57,763 nt of DNA from Acidobacteriota bacterium (lineage in GTDB: Bacteria; Acidobacteriota; Terriglobia; Acidiferrales; UBA7541), in contig JAJYLB010000023.1 in assembly GCA_021788095.1 (NCBI GenBank), positions 1 through 57,763 of the forward strand, in the 5' to 3' direction. Positions 33,999-42,419 of the stretch are shown one piece after another; within the stretch, counting starts at the first letter, position 1; every line of letters starts with the position of its first letter. Below the pieces are notes generated by a model. That model ran no database searches. It was not told where the DNA came from and saw only the letters and a program-made list of their open reading frames with translations. The position numbers were made by a program, and so were the translations under genes.

Positions 33999-35396
33999 TC
34001 AGGCTTGATGACCTTGGAGTGCCTGCACGATCTCTCCCAAGAATTTCTTGGCATCGCCGAAGCACATGAGCGTCTTGTCCATGTAAAACAGCGGATTATC
34101 GATGCCCGCGAAGCCCGGATTCAGGCTTCGCTTGACCACCATGACCGTGCGCGCCTTGTCCACGTCGATGATGGGCATGCCGTAGATGGGGCTGGAAGGA
34201 TCGCTGCGCGCCGCGGGGTTGCAGACGTCGTTGGCGCCGAGGATCAGGGCGACGTCGGTTTGCGGCATGTCCGAATTCACCTGGTCCATCTCGAGCAGCT
34301 TGTCGTAGGGGATGTCGGCTTCGGCAAGCAGCACGTTCATATGGCCGGGCATGCGGCCGGCGACAGGATGGACGCCGAAACTAACGTTGATGCCCTGCTT
34401 GGTGAGGATGTCGTACAGCTCCCGCACCTTGTGCTGGGCCTGCGCCACGGCCATGCCGTAGCCGGGAACGACGACGATGTTGCTCGCCGCCTTCAGGATG
34501 TCGGCGGCGTCTTCCGGCGTGGCCGAGCGCACCGTGCGCTCTTCGACGCCTTTGCCCGCGCCCGTTTGCAGTTGCCCGAAAGCCCCGAACAGCACGTTGG
34601 TGAACGAGCGGTTCATTGCCTTGCACATGATCACCGCGAGGATGAAGCCGCTCGCGCCATCAAGCGCGCCGGCGACGATCAGCACCCGGCTGTGGAGCAC
34701 GAAGCCGAGCAAGGCGTCGGCCAAGCCGGCGTAGGAATTGAGCAGCGCGATCACGGTGGGCATGTCCGCACCACCGATCGGAGTCACCAGCAGCACGCCG
34801 AACCCCAACGAAACCACCACCATCGCCGGGAAGAACCAGGGCAGGCCCGGACGGAACATGAGGATGATCCCGAGCAGCACCGCCAAGCTCAGCGTCCCCA
34901 AGCTGATGAGGTTCTGACCCTTGTAGGTGATCGGGCGTTGCGGCAGGACTTCCTGCAGCTTCCCCGCCGCGATCAAGCTTCCCGTGAAGGTGAGCGCGCC
35001 GACGATCACTTCGAGCGCGATCTCGACCATATCGAACTTGGTCATGCGCACCGTTCCGACGTCGACGTAATACTCGGAAATGCCGATGAGCGTCGCGGTG
35101 AGCGCGCCGAAGGCGTGGCTGAGCGCGGTCCGCTGCGGCACCGCGGTGGTCTTCACCAGGCCCAGGGGAACGCCGATGACCCCGCCGATGGCCAGTCCGA
35201 CCAGGATCCACGTGTATTGCACGATGCCGGCGCCGGCAAGGGTGGCGAGGATGGCGATCGCCATCCCGATTTCGCCCGCGCGCACCCCGCGCCGGGCGGT
35301 CTCGGGAGAGCTAAGCCACTTGAGCGAGAGGATGAAGAGGATGATCGAAGCCAGGTAGACGAATTCGGTGACGTTTTGCTGAACGAGGGAGTTCAT
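33999..35396 (-). CDS. pntB: NAD(P)(+) transhydrogenase subunit beta
   Basis: 465 residues. Membrane-bound, proton-translocating transhydrogenase that moves hydride between NADH and NADP+. It has a long membrane domain (about nine helices) followed by the NADP(H)-binding domain dIII with VVPGYGMAVAQAQHKVRELYDIL, GVHPVAGRMPGHMNVLLAEADIPYD, and ALILGANDVCNPAAR. The ATGA overlap with the preceding gene shows tight coupling. Confidence 0.95.
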   Translation of the reverse strand: MNSLVQQNVTEFVYLASIILFILSLKWLSSPETARRGVRAGEIGMAIAILATLAGAGIVQYTWILVGLAIGGVIGVPLGLVKTTAVPQRTALSHAFGALTATLIGISEYYVDVGTVRMTKFDMVEIALEVIVGALTFTGSLIAAGKLQEVLPQRPITYKGQNLISLGTLSLAVLLGIILMFRPGLPWFFPAMVVVSLGFGVLLVTPIGGADMPTVIALLNSYAGLADALLGFVLHSRVLIVAGALDGASGFILAVIMCKAMNRSFTNVLFGAFGQLQTGAGKGVEERTVRSATPEDAADILKAASNIVVVPGYGMAVAQAQHKVRELYDILTKQGINVSFGVHPVAGRMPGHMNVLLAEADIPYDKLLEMDQVNSDMPQTDVALILGANDVCNPAARSDPSSPIYGMPIIDVDKARTVMVVKRSLNPGFAGIDNPLFYMDKTLMCFGDAKKFLGEIVQALQGHQA

Positions 35397-35689
35397 GATT
35401 TCTTCGGCTCTCTGCTCTTGAACATTCCCAGCATCCGCTCGGTGATGATGAACCCGCCGACGGCGTTGCTGAAGGCGGCGGCCACGCCTATCGTGCCGAG
35501 AATGACGGCCAGCTTGCTGAGGCGTTGCCCGGCGATGATCATCGCCGCGATCACCACGACGGCGTCGAGGGCGTTGGTAAGCGACATCAGGGGCGTGTGA
35601 AGCAGGCGGGAAACGCGCTGGATGACACCGAATCCCACGAATCCCGCCAGCACAAAGACGTACAAACTGACGATGAAGTCCGCTGGCAT
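35393..35689 (-). CDS. NAD(P)(+) transhydrogenase alpha subunit, membrane part (PntA2)
   Basis: 98 residues with three or four TM helices (FIVSLYVFVLAGFVGFGVI, LDAVVVIAAMIIAG, LAVILGTIGVAAAFSNAVGGF). This corresponds to the C-terminal membrane segment that E. coli carries as part of PntA; here it is a separate gene, as in Rhodospirillum. It overlaps pntB by four bases and lies 16 bases after pntA1. Confidence 0.92.
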   Translation of the reverse strand: MPADFIVSLYVFVLAGFVGFGVIQRVSRLLHTPLMSLTNALDAVVVIAAMIIAGQRLSKLAVILGTIGVAAAFSNAVGGFIITERMLGMFKSREPKKS

Positions 35690-35705
35690 TCGCCTTCCTC
35701 CTTGG

Positions 35706-36875
35706 CTAGGTCCTTTGTAGTGCCGGGAGATGGTAGAAATCGCGCACGCGCGATTGCACGATCTCGCCGCCGCGAGTGAGCAGCGTCTCCCGGAGTATTT
35801 CGTCGTCGCGATCGAGGGAGATCTGCTTGTCCTTGGCGAGATGGAGCAGAAACGTCGTGGCGTTTTTCGCGTACATGTGGCTGGCGTGATAGGGCACCGC
35901 GCCGGCCAGATTGTATTGCCCCATCAGGGTCACGCCGTTCTCGACAACCACTTCGCCCGAGCGCGTCAGCTCGCAGTTTCCGCCGCGTTCGGCCGCCAAA
36001 TCCACGATCACCGAGCCGGGAGCCATGCGGCGGACGGCGTCGGCGGTGATGAGAAGCGGCGAGCGCTGGCCGGGAACCACGGCCGTCGTGACGACCACGT
36101 CGCTTTCGGCGACCACGCGGCCCAGCAGCTCCCGCTGACGCTGGTAGAAAGTCTCGTCCTGCGCCTTGGCGTACCCGCGCTGGTCTTCGGCCTGGCCGGT
36201 TTCCAGCGCCAATTCCACCACGCGCCCGCCCAAGCTCAGGATCTGCTCGCGCGCGGCGGGACGCACGTCGTACCCGGAGGTGATGGCGCCCAGGCGGTGG
36301 GCCGTGGCGATGGCTTGCAAGCCCGCGACGCCGGCCCCGATGACCAGAGCCCGCGCCGGCGTGACGGTTCCCGCCGCCGTGGTCATCATCGGGAACATCC
36401 GCGGCAGCGCGTTGGCGGCGAGCAGAACGGCTTTGTAGCCGGCGATGGTCGCCATGGAAGACAAGGCATCCATGTTCTGCGCGCGCGTGATGCGGGGCAT
36501 GAGTTCGAACGAGAGCGCCGCAACACCCGTGGCGGCAACGCGGCGAACCGTCTCTTCCGAGCCGAGTGGGCGAAGGAAACCAATCAGCAGTTGGCCCGGC
36601 CGCATCAGCGGAAGGTCGTCGGCGCCGTTCTTGTCGTTCGCGCCGTAGCACAATACCTGAAGGATCACCTCCGCCCGGCGGAAGACCTCAGCCCGGTCGG
36701 GCAGGATCTTGGCTCCCTTGGACTCGTATTCGGCGTCCAGGTAGCCGGCCGGAACGCCCGCGCCGGCTTCGACGACCACCTCGAGCCCAGCCTTGGCTAG
36801 TGCGGGAAGAACGGCTGGCACCAAGCTCACCCGCCGCTCGCCAGGATAAATCTCTTTGGGCACACCAATGACCAT
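35706..36875 (-). CDS. NAD(P)(+) transhydrogenase alpha subunit, NAD-binding part (PntA1)
   Basis: 389 residues, soluble dI domain. It begins MVIGVPKEIYPGERRVSLVP, the alanine dehydrogenase/PntA N-terminal signature, with NMDALSSMATIAGYKAVLLAA, then the NAD-binding Rossmann stretch VIGAGVAGLQAIATAHRLGA, and ends before the membrane segment that is encoded by the next gene. First gene of a three-gene pnt operon; the operon faces away from cydAB's end but on the same strand, with 198 bases between. Confidence 0.93.
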   Translation of the reverse strand: MVIGVPKEIYPGERRVSLVPAVLPALAKAGLEVVVEAGAGVPAGYLDAEYESKGAKILPDRAEVFRRAEVILQVLCYGANDKNGADDLPLMRPGQLLIGFLRPLGSEETVRRVAATGVAALSFELMPRITRAQNMDALSSMATIAGYKAVLLAANALPRMFPMMTTAAGTVTPARALVIGAGVAGLQAIATAHRLGAITSGYDVRPAAREQILSLGGRVVELALETGQAEDQRGYAKAQDETFYQRQRELLGRVVAESDVVVTTAVVPGQRSPLLITADAVRRMAPGSVIVDLAAERGGNCELTRSGEVVVENGVTLMGQYNLAGAVPYHASHMYAKNATTFLLHLAKDKQISLDRDDEILRETLLTRGGEIVQSRVRDFYHLPALQRT

Positions 36876-37330
36876 CAGATCACCTCAACTGGGGATAAGT
36901 TTGGTTTCGAACACACCCACGACAGCCCGCTGGCGTGGAAACCGGAAATCGTCGGGGAAGAAGTGGCGGGGCCGGCGGTCAGCCGGCCAAGGTCGCTCCA
37001 CTCGAAGAACGAAGGAGAAATCAGTTGCCTCCGTGCCGAATCCCGGTGAGGTTCCCTTCGGGGATACCGGGCGGCGTCACTTTAGGCTCTCAAGGAGGGA
37101 GCGGCTCCTCAGGCCAAATCAACAAGCATCCAGAGTACCCTTCTTGAGGAGAATCTGCAAGGAGGTTGTGACCACTTCTCGGCGGGAGAGGTTGGCGACG
37201 GCACCCGAGGCGGGCGTTGTGGCCCTATCCACACAGCGTAAGAACGGCCGGGGACTGGCGAAGCGCGGCCCGCCCTGAGCGAGCGCGGCGAGCCGAACGG
37301 GACGCGCCCGCGCCGATCCCCTCGCTGGTC
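36876..37330. other. Gene-free stretch with a UUCG-capped RNA hairpin
   Basis: No credible gene. At 37042-37071 the arms CCCGGT/ACCGGG enclose an inner stem TCCC-TTCG-GGGA with an asymmetric GAGGT/T bulge, a stable tetraloop structure likely to fold in RNA. AAGGAGG-like stretches near 37100 and 37160 (plus strand) are not followed by a convincing frame. The stretch contains the promoter region of the pnt operon (minus strand). It does not match any riboswitch consensus I can recall. Confidence 0.45.
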
Positions 37331-37669
37331 CTAGGAGGCGAATTTAACGGCTTGCTCCTTACCGTTGAAACGAATCTCCTGAACCACGTGGTTGGTGCTC
37401 AGCACTTCAGCATAGTGGGATTTCTTGGCGAGATTCACGAAGTCGCCTTTCACGCGAGCAATAACCCTGCCTGTGCCGCGACTCTCCACTTTGACTTGGC
37501 TGGTTGAGGTGTTGGCGATGAACCGATACCGGCCGGGCTTGAGCCAAACGTTGGCGACCTTGGTCTTGTGGCTGAACCAAGTGCGCATGGAGAGGCTACT
37601 GGCCCAAACCGGCGCCGACAGACCGAACATGCAAGCGACTACAAGTAGCGAAGACACACGAAGACGCAT
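37331..37669 (-). CDS. Small secreted protein
   Basis: 112 residues: signal peptide (VSSLLVVACMFGLSAPVWA), then NVWLKPGRYRFIANTSTSQVKVESRG, TGRVIARVKGDFVNL and a last strand EIRFNGKEQAVKFAS. This is a small beta-sandwich resembling the LPPGNYTLTF protein at 18817-19275. GGAGG precedes the ATG by about 7 bases. Function unknown. Confidence 0.8.
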   Translation of the reverse strand: MRLRVSSLLVVACMFGLSAPVWASSLSMRTWFSHKTKVANVWLKPGRYRFIANTSTSQVKVESRGTGRVIARVKGDFVNLAKKSHYAEVLSTNHVVQEIRFNGKEQAVKFAS

Positions 37670-37796
37670 ATAAGAACCTCCGTAAGAATAACTCGCTCAC
37701 CGCTGCGAAATGTTCAATAAGCAGCGAGGAGCTTCTTGTGATGCTACGCTTAACTAGATGCCCGAAAATGGCGGGTTGGTTGTCACCCGATCCCGC

Positions 37797-38354
37797 TCAA
37801 CGCAAGCGCCAGCCGCGACGGGAAAGCAAGCCTAGGTTGTGCGCTCCGGCCCAGAGAGACCCCGCGGTCGCCGCGGTCTGCGGCAGCCACCACAGGTGCC
37901 GTAGCCAGGAATGGCGGCTGGTGGCCATGCGTAGGGCAAGCCAATCCAGCCCGAGATGAGAGATCTGCATCGCAGGATAGATCGCCGCGGAATGGGCAAA
38001 GGGAGCGAACATCGGGTTGAGCTCCCTGTAGCCTTTCCCGATGGCATCGCGGGTCGTGCGCGCGTCAAAAAACGCCGCGCCGTGCTCCGCCAGGGCCAGC
38101 GCGAGCCAGATTCGTCTCTGCCTTGGCGTGAGTTCTACGCGCCGCGCGACGCGGCCTGGATAGGAGTCGGTGCCATCGGCCGGCGCTGCCGGCTCCAAGG
38201 GCGGGGCCACCGGCGCTGCGCGAAAGCCGGCATCGGCAGTCAGTCGTGCGGATTGCTGCGCGTGACCTCCCGGCGCCAGCACTCCGAGCAGGAAGCCCAA
38301 CGCCAGCACCTGGGGAATGAGAATGCGCGGTGTGGATCGCCCCATGGGCGCCAC
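37797..38354 (-). CDS. Hypothetical exported/membrane protein
   Basis: 185 residues (or 182 from the ATG at 38345; the first codon is GTG and neither has a clear RBS). A signal-like segment (ILIPQVLALGFLLGVLAPGGHA), a Pro/Ala linker, a helix LTPRQRRIWLALALAEHGAAFFDARTT, the stretch YRELNPMFAPFAHSAAIYPAMQISHLGLDWLALRM, and a C-terminal WLPQTAATAGSLWAGAHNLGLL helix. The D-x-R-T-T and E-L-N-P-M-F pattern occurs in small bacterial inner membrane proteins of unknown function. The following 38355-38716 holds no gene or obvious signal. Confidence 0.7.
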   Translation of the reverse strand: MAPMGRSTPRILIPQVLALGFLLGVLAPGGHAQQSARLTADAGFRAAPVAPPLEPAAPADGTDSYPGRVARRVELTPRQRRIWLALALAEHGAAFFDARTTRDAIGKGYRELNPMFAPFAHSAAIYPAMQISHLGLDWLALRMATSRHSWLRHLWWLPQTAATAGSLWAGAHNLGLLSRRGWRLR

Positions 38355-38716
38355 GATAGCAAGCGATGCTCGGGCAAACCTATCCCACGAGCGTACTCAC
38401 CGTCGTGGGCACCCGGTTTGAGTACCGCTTCTCCTAGGACCTCTCCGGCACCGTGCCGGGCGAACTTTGAGTCTTGAGGGAGGAATGACGACCAGAGGGA
38501 ACGATCCCCTCGTTCGCCGCTTGCCCCCTTACTTTGCCCCCCACCCGCATCTTATGATGGGGGCTGCCGCGTAACATCCTGCGGCCGGGCCACAACGGGG
38601 CGATCCCGGCCGCCGCGACGGGGAATCGAGGCAAGCCCCGACGGACCAGATCAGGCCAAGCACCAAAGCAACGAGAACGGCTCGAGCGAACCCAACACGA
38701 TCCTGTAGGAGGCGCC

Positions 38717-39115
38717 ATGACTTACCTGTTCCTCTTCGCAAGAATTCTGTACGGCGGCTTTTTCCTGATGAACGGAGTCAATCATTTCGCCAAGCGCAGC
38801 GTCTATACCCAATACGCCGCGTCGAAGAAAGTGCCCGCACCGGCCGTGGCGGTCGTAGGCACGGGCGTTTTGCTGGCTCTCGGCGGAGTGAGCGTGCTCC
38901 TGGCACTCTATCCGGTGATCGGGCTGTGGCTGATCGTCGCTTTCCTGGCGGGAACGACGCCGATGATGCACAACTTCTGGGCCGTGAAGGAGCCGAATCA
39001 GAAAGCGATGGAAATGGTCCAGTTCATGAAGAACATCGCCCTGCTCGGCGCCGCGCTGATGGCCATCGTCTTCAGCAACTTCCTGGGTCCGTGGCCGTTC
39101 CGCATGGTGCGCTAG
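38717..39115 (+). CDS. DoxX family membrane protein
   Basis: 132 residues with four TM helices (FLFARILYGGFFLMNGVNHF, VAVVGTGVLLALGGVSVLLAL, IGLWLIVAFLAGTTPMMHNFW, MKNIALLGAALMAIVF). The opening F-A-R-I-L-Y-G-G-F-F-L-x-x-G-x-x-H-F is the DoxX signature. RBS AGGAGG 4-5 bases upstream. Members take part in quinone/thiosulfate metabolism or redox stress in some bacteria; here the role is unknown. It is likely cotranscribed with the cNMP/DUF1003 gene 31 bases downstream. Confidence 0.88.
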   Translation: MTYLFLFARILYGGFFLMNGVNHFAKRSVYTQYAASKKVPAPAVAVVGTGVLLALGGVSVLLALYPVIGLWLIVAFLAGTTPMMHNFWAVKEPNQKAMEMVQFMKNIALLGAALMAIVFSNFLGPWPFRMVR

Positions 39116-39146
39116 TATCCTGTTGGCTGACGCCAAGGAGGAGGCC

Positions 39147-39980
39147 ATGCCTTGCAACCCGGAAATCCTCAAGAGCGTTCCCCTGTTTTCCCTGCTGGAT
39201 GACGACGAAACCGCGGTACTCGCCGCCCACGTCGATCGGAAGGGGTTTGCCGCGCACGAGCGTATTTACAAGATCGGTGACCCGAGCGGGCCCGCGTACG
39301 TCGTCGTCTCCGGCAGGGTGCGCGTTACCACCGTGGACGAAGACAGCCAGGAAGTCACCGTCGAGGAAAGCGGGAACGGCGAGTTCTTCGGGTTCGCGTT
39401 GATGCTCGACCAAACCCCGCACCAAACCAGCGCCGTGGCGCTCGAAGAGACCACGTGCCTGGAGATCTCCCGGGACGACATTGAGGCCCTGCTCACCAGG
39501 AAGCCGCTCGCGGGAATGGACTTGCTCACGACGCTGGGCTGCCAGTTCCACGCGGCGCAGGGTCTCGTGAGAATTCGCGCCTCTCGCAACCTCAACGAGG
39601 TCATCGAGGAAAAGGCGACGTGGGGCGAGCGGCTGGCCGACTCGGTCGCCGGATTCGGAGGCTCCTGGACGTTTATCATCCTGTTTTCCGTGGCGATCCT
39701 CATTTACGCTTTCGCGAATATCGTTTTGGGCCGAAGCGCATGGGACCCCTATCCCTTCATCCTGCTGAACCTGTTCCTTTCCATGCTGGCGGCGATTCAG
39801 GCCCCGGTCATCATGATGAGTCAGAATCGCCAGGACCAAAGGGACCGGCTGCGCGACGAGCTCGATTTCGACGTCAACCGCCGAGCCGAAGCCGAGATCA
39901 AGGGGCTGGCGGCGAAGTTGAACGCGCTTGACGATAAGATCGACGACGTGAACAGCCTGCTCCGGAAACGAGCTTCCTAA
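39147..39980 (+). CDS. Cyclic-nucleotide-binding domain fused to DUF1003 membrane domain
   Basis: 277 residues; ATG 39147 has AAGGAGGA just upstream, so the TTG start 24 bases earlier is rejected. Residues 5-120 form a Crp-like cNMP-binding beta-roll (LKSVPLFSLLDDDETAVLAAHV, GPAYVVVSGRVRV, GEFFGFALML). The rest matches DUF1003: WGERLADSVAGFGGSWTFIILF, two TM helices with YPFILLNLFLSMLAAIQAPVIMMSQNRQDQRDR, and a coiled-coil end (IKGLAAKLNALDDKIDDVNSLL). The cNMP domain lacks an obvious R-x-A/S phosphate cassette (reads HQTSAVALE), so it may bind another ligand. A cytoplasmic sensor on a membrane protein is inferred. Confidence 0.87.
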   Translation: MPCNPEILKSVPLFSLLDDDETAVLAAHVDRKGFAAHERIYKIGDPSGPAYVVVSGRVRVTTVDEDSQEVTVEESGNGEFFGFALMLDQTPHQTSAVALEETTCLEISRDDIEALLTRKPLAGMDLLTTLGCQFHAAQGLVRIRASRNLNEVIEEKATWGERLADSVAGFGGSWTFIILFSVAILIYAFANIVLGRSAWDPYPFILLNLFLSMLAAIQAPVIMMSQNRQDQRDRLRDELDFDVNRRAEAEIKGLAAKLNALDDKIDDVNSLLRKRAS

Positions 39981-40085
39981 ACGGATTGCGCCGCGCCTGG
40001 CTTCCCTCCGTTTCCGCGGGCCGATGGCGTTCGCTCAGCCTCGAAAGTTGCGACCGCGCCGGGGCTGCCCCATCGAACCTCCTAT

Positions 40086-40190
40086 CGGCGTCGAAATCCC
40101 GCGCGTTGTTTGGGCCCGCCCGCCGTAGCTCGCCCAGGCGGGCGCCCCACCCTTGCGCAGTTGGCAAGGGTGGGAGCCTCGGGGCGCGGC
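40086..40190. repeat. Composite intergenic repeat, copy 3
   Basis: Opens CGGCGTCGAAATCCCGC as in copy 2, then a GCCCGCC...GGCGGGC hairpin, then CCCACCCTTGCGCAGT-x-GGCAAGGGTGGG, the same last hairpin as copy 2 (10186-10220). It lies in the gene-free stretch 39981-40208. Confidence 0.75.
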
Positions 40191-40208
40191 GCTCTGGTCC
40201 GGGCAGGG

Positions 40209-42419
40209 TTACTTGCCAGGGGCGGGCGCGGCGTTGGCCGCTTGCGCGGGCGCGACAACGGCCAGATAGGCCGGCGAGAACGCCGCCAAGGGCGTGCCGG
40301 CAACCACCGTCACCGCCTCCAGCTTGTACCGGCCCAGCGTCATGCGCTGGAGCGGCAACCGGATGCGGAAGGAAGCGGTGTGCGTCTTGGGATCGATAGC
40401 GGCGGGCTCGACCAGGGGCGAGCGGCTCACCAACATGCCGTCGCGGAAAAAGAGCAGACCGGCGCGGAGTGCCGCGGAATCCGCTTTCGACGGCAGGTAG
40501 GCCTGGAAATAGACGTACAGTGTCTGATCCTGCGTGAAGGTATTGGTCACGCTCGGAACGATGCGCTCGCCGGCGACCTCCAGAGGCGATTGCATCTGGC
40601 CCCCGCGCGCCCGAATCGCCAGGCCCGTGGTTTTCACCTCTGCGGTCTTCTCCACGGGCACCAACTGGCTCGAAAGCAAGACCGAACTCACGCCCAACTG
40701 GTTCGAGACCGGCGCCGGCACCTCCAGATTCTCCTGAAAACTGCCGATCCGCCCGGTGGCGTTTTCCCGAGCCACGAACTTCACGCTATACGAGCCGGGC
40801 GCCAGCACGAGTCCGCCCTGATACAGGAGGGAGCGGCTGGCGTACTGGGCGTAATGCTCCGCGCCGAGCTGCACGGTGACGGTATCGAGCAGCGGCGCCA
40901 CGTCCCGGCCGGTCTTGAGGTCGCGCACCTGCGTCGCGAAATCAAATTGATCTTCGTGGCTGCCCTTCTTCTGCGCCCATTCGAGCGTACTGGCGGGCAG
41001 TTTGGCGTCGATCGGAACGAACGCCTCGCGGTTGTTGAGATAGAAGACCGGAGTCTCGAGCGCGATGGGCAGCTCGAGCACCGGCGCCTGCTGCTGGAGC
41101 GCTTCGAGCAACTGCTGTTGGCGGTCCTCGGTGGTGAAGTGGGCGTAATCGCGAGGGGCGAAGTAACCGGTGCGGTAGCGCAAGTTCAGCCCGCGCCGGT
41201 CGATTTTCACTTTGATCGAGCGCCACTGGCCGTTGGCTTTGGTGTTGGTGGGAATGTAGCCAAGCAGATAGTAGCCGGCGGTATCTTGCTGCACTCGGGT
41301 GAAAGCCTTCGAGAGATCGCCCATGTCGAAAAACGCCCGGCCGCCCGTATCGTCAGCCAAGGTAAAGAGCGTGTCGCGCGAGTCCTGGCGCGACTGCACC
41401 TGGCTGAGCACGGTATCGCCGGAAAACATCGACGTGCCGGTCGCCCCCGCCTGGCTGGCGTCCCCGCCAGGGACTTCGGCCAGCAGGCCGCGGGAATCCA
41501 CGTTGTAGAAAGAGACGTTGGCGCGATTGGCAGCGTCGGTGGCCGCTTCGACCGCCGTGCGGTTTTCCTCGCCCGTCTGCGTGATCCCCGCCGTGAATTG
41601 CATCACGACCTTCTTGCCGGGAATGGTTCCGAGCAGATTCGCGAGGTCCTGCATGGCCTCGAGCTTGCGGTCGGTGTTGAAAACGTTGAATTCGGTCTCG
41701 TCGGGCGTCCAGGCGGCCTGGACGTCCTCGGTGGAACTGGTTTCCCCTTCCTGCGCGGCTGCGGAGGCGAGGTCGGCGAGCTGGGAATCCACGCCCGGCT
41801 GCAAGCGATCGAGCGCGGTGAGCAGCGTTTCCTTGTCGTTGGTGAAGTCGGAGAGCAGGCCCAGCTCGTTCCCCAGCACCACCACGCCAACTAAATCCGC
41901 CGGGGTCATCTGGTCTTTCACGAAGTGGATGGCGGCCGTGCGGGCGCGCCGGAGCTCGGGAATGGGCAGCGACGTGAGATCGAAGAACAGCAGGATCACG
42001 CGCCGGTTGCGCACCGTCGCGCCAATCGCCGTCGTTTCTCCGGGAGGCGCGGCCACGGGAACGACCACCGGCTTCCCGGCCGCCCCCGACGCCGCTTCCG
42101 TCTTGGCGAAGCCCTCGACGTCGGCGTAGACGAATTTCGCGATCTTCTGCGGCTTGCCGTCTTCCGTCACGGTAAAGTCGTTCGGCTCCAAATTCTTGAC
42201 CGGGTTCCCGGAGGAATCGGTCACCTCCACGTCCACCACCACCAAGCTCACGTTGGCGCGAATGAGCGGCGCCTGCCGCTGCTTCTGCTGGCGTGGGGAA
42301 GGCGGCGGGGGTTGTACCGGCGACGCTTGGCCGCTCGGATTCTGGTCGCGGGACCGCGCAGGCAGCGGAGCGGCAAAGCTCAGTTGGACGGCCAGAAGAA
42401 TGGCGAGTGTGGCGCGCAT
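40209..42419 (-). CDS. VWFA-related acidobacterial domain protein, secreted
   Basis: 736 residues with a signal peptide (LAILLAVQLSFAAPLPA). The conserved head IRANVSLVVVDVEVTDSSGNPVKNLEPNDFTVTEDGKPQKI is the hallmark of the acidobacterial VWFA-related family. A von Willebrand A-like core follows (VILLFFDLTSLP, a degenerate MIDAS D-x-T-S-x instead of D-x-S-x-S; GKKVVMQFTAGI; GGRAFFDMGDLSKAFTRVQQDTAGYYLLGY), then beta domains to the end. The ATG overlaps the stop of the TonB receptor gene by one base (TAATG), so the pair is translationally coupled and likely acts together at the outer membrane. Role unknown. Confidence 0.9.
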   Translation of the reverse strand: MRATLAILLAVQLSFAAPLPARSRDQNPSGQASPVQPPPPSPRQQKQRQAPLIRANVSLVVVDVEVTDSSGNPVKNLEPNDFTVTEDGKPQKIAKFVYADVEGFAKTEAASGAAGKPVVVPVAAPPGETTAIGATVRNRRVILLFFDLTSLPIPELRRARTAAIHFVKDQMTPADLVGVVVLGNELGLLSDFTNDKETLLTALDRLQPGVDSQLADLASAAAQEGETSSTEDVQAAWTPDETEFNVFNTDRKLEAMQDLANLLGTIPGKKVVMQFTAGITQTGEENRTAVEAATDAANRANVSFYNVDSRGLLAEVPGGDASQAGATGTSMFSGDTVLSQVQSRQDSRDTLFTLADDTGGRAFFDMGDLSKAFTRVQQDTAGYYLLGYIPTNTKANGQWRSIKVKIDRRGLNLRYRTGYFAPRDYAHFTTEDRQQQLLEALQQQAPVLELPIALETPVFYLNNREAFVPIDAKLPASTLEWAQKKGSHEDQFDFATQVRDLKTGRDVAPLLDTVTVQLGAEHYAQYASRSLLYQGGLVLAPGSYSVKFVARENATGRIGSFQENLEVPAPVSNQLGVSSVLLSSQLVPVEKTAEVKTTGLAIRARGGQMQSPLEVAGERIVPSVTNTFTQDQTLYVYFQAYLPSKADSAALRAGLLFFRDGMLVSRSPLVEPAAIDPKTHTASFRIRLPLQRMTLGRYKLEAVTVVAGTPLAAFSPAYLAVVAPAQAANAAPAPGK

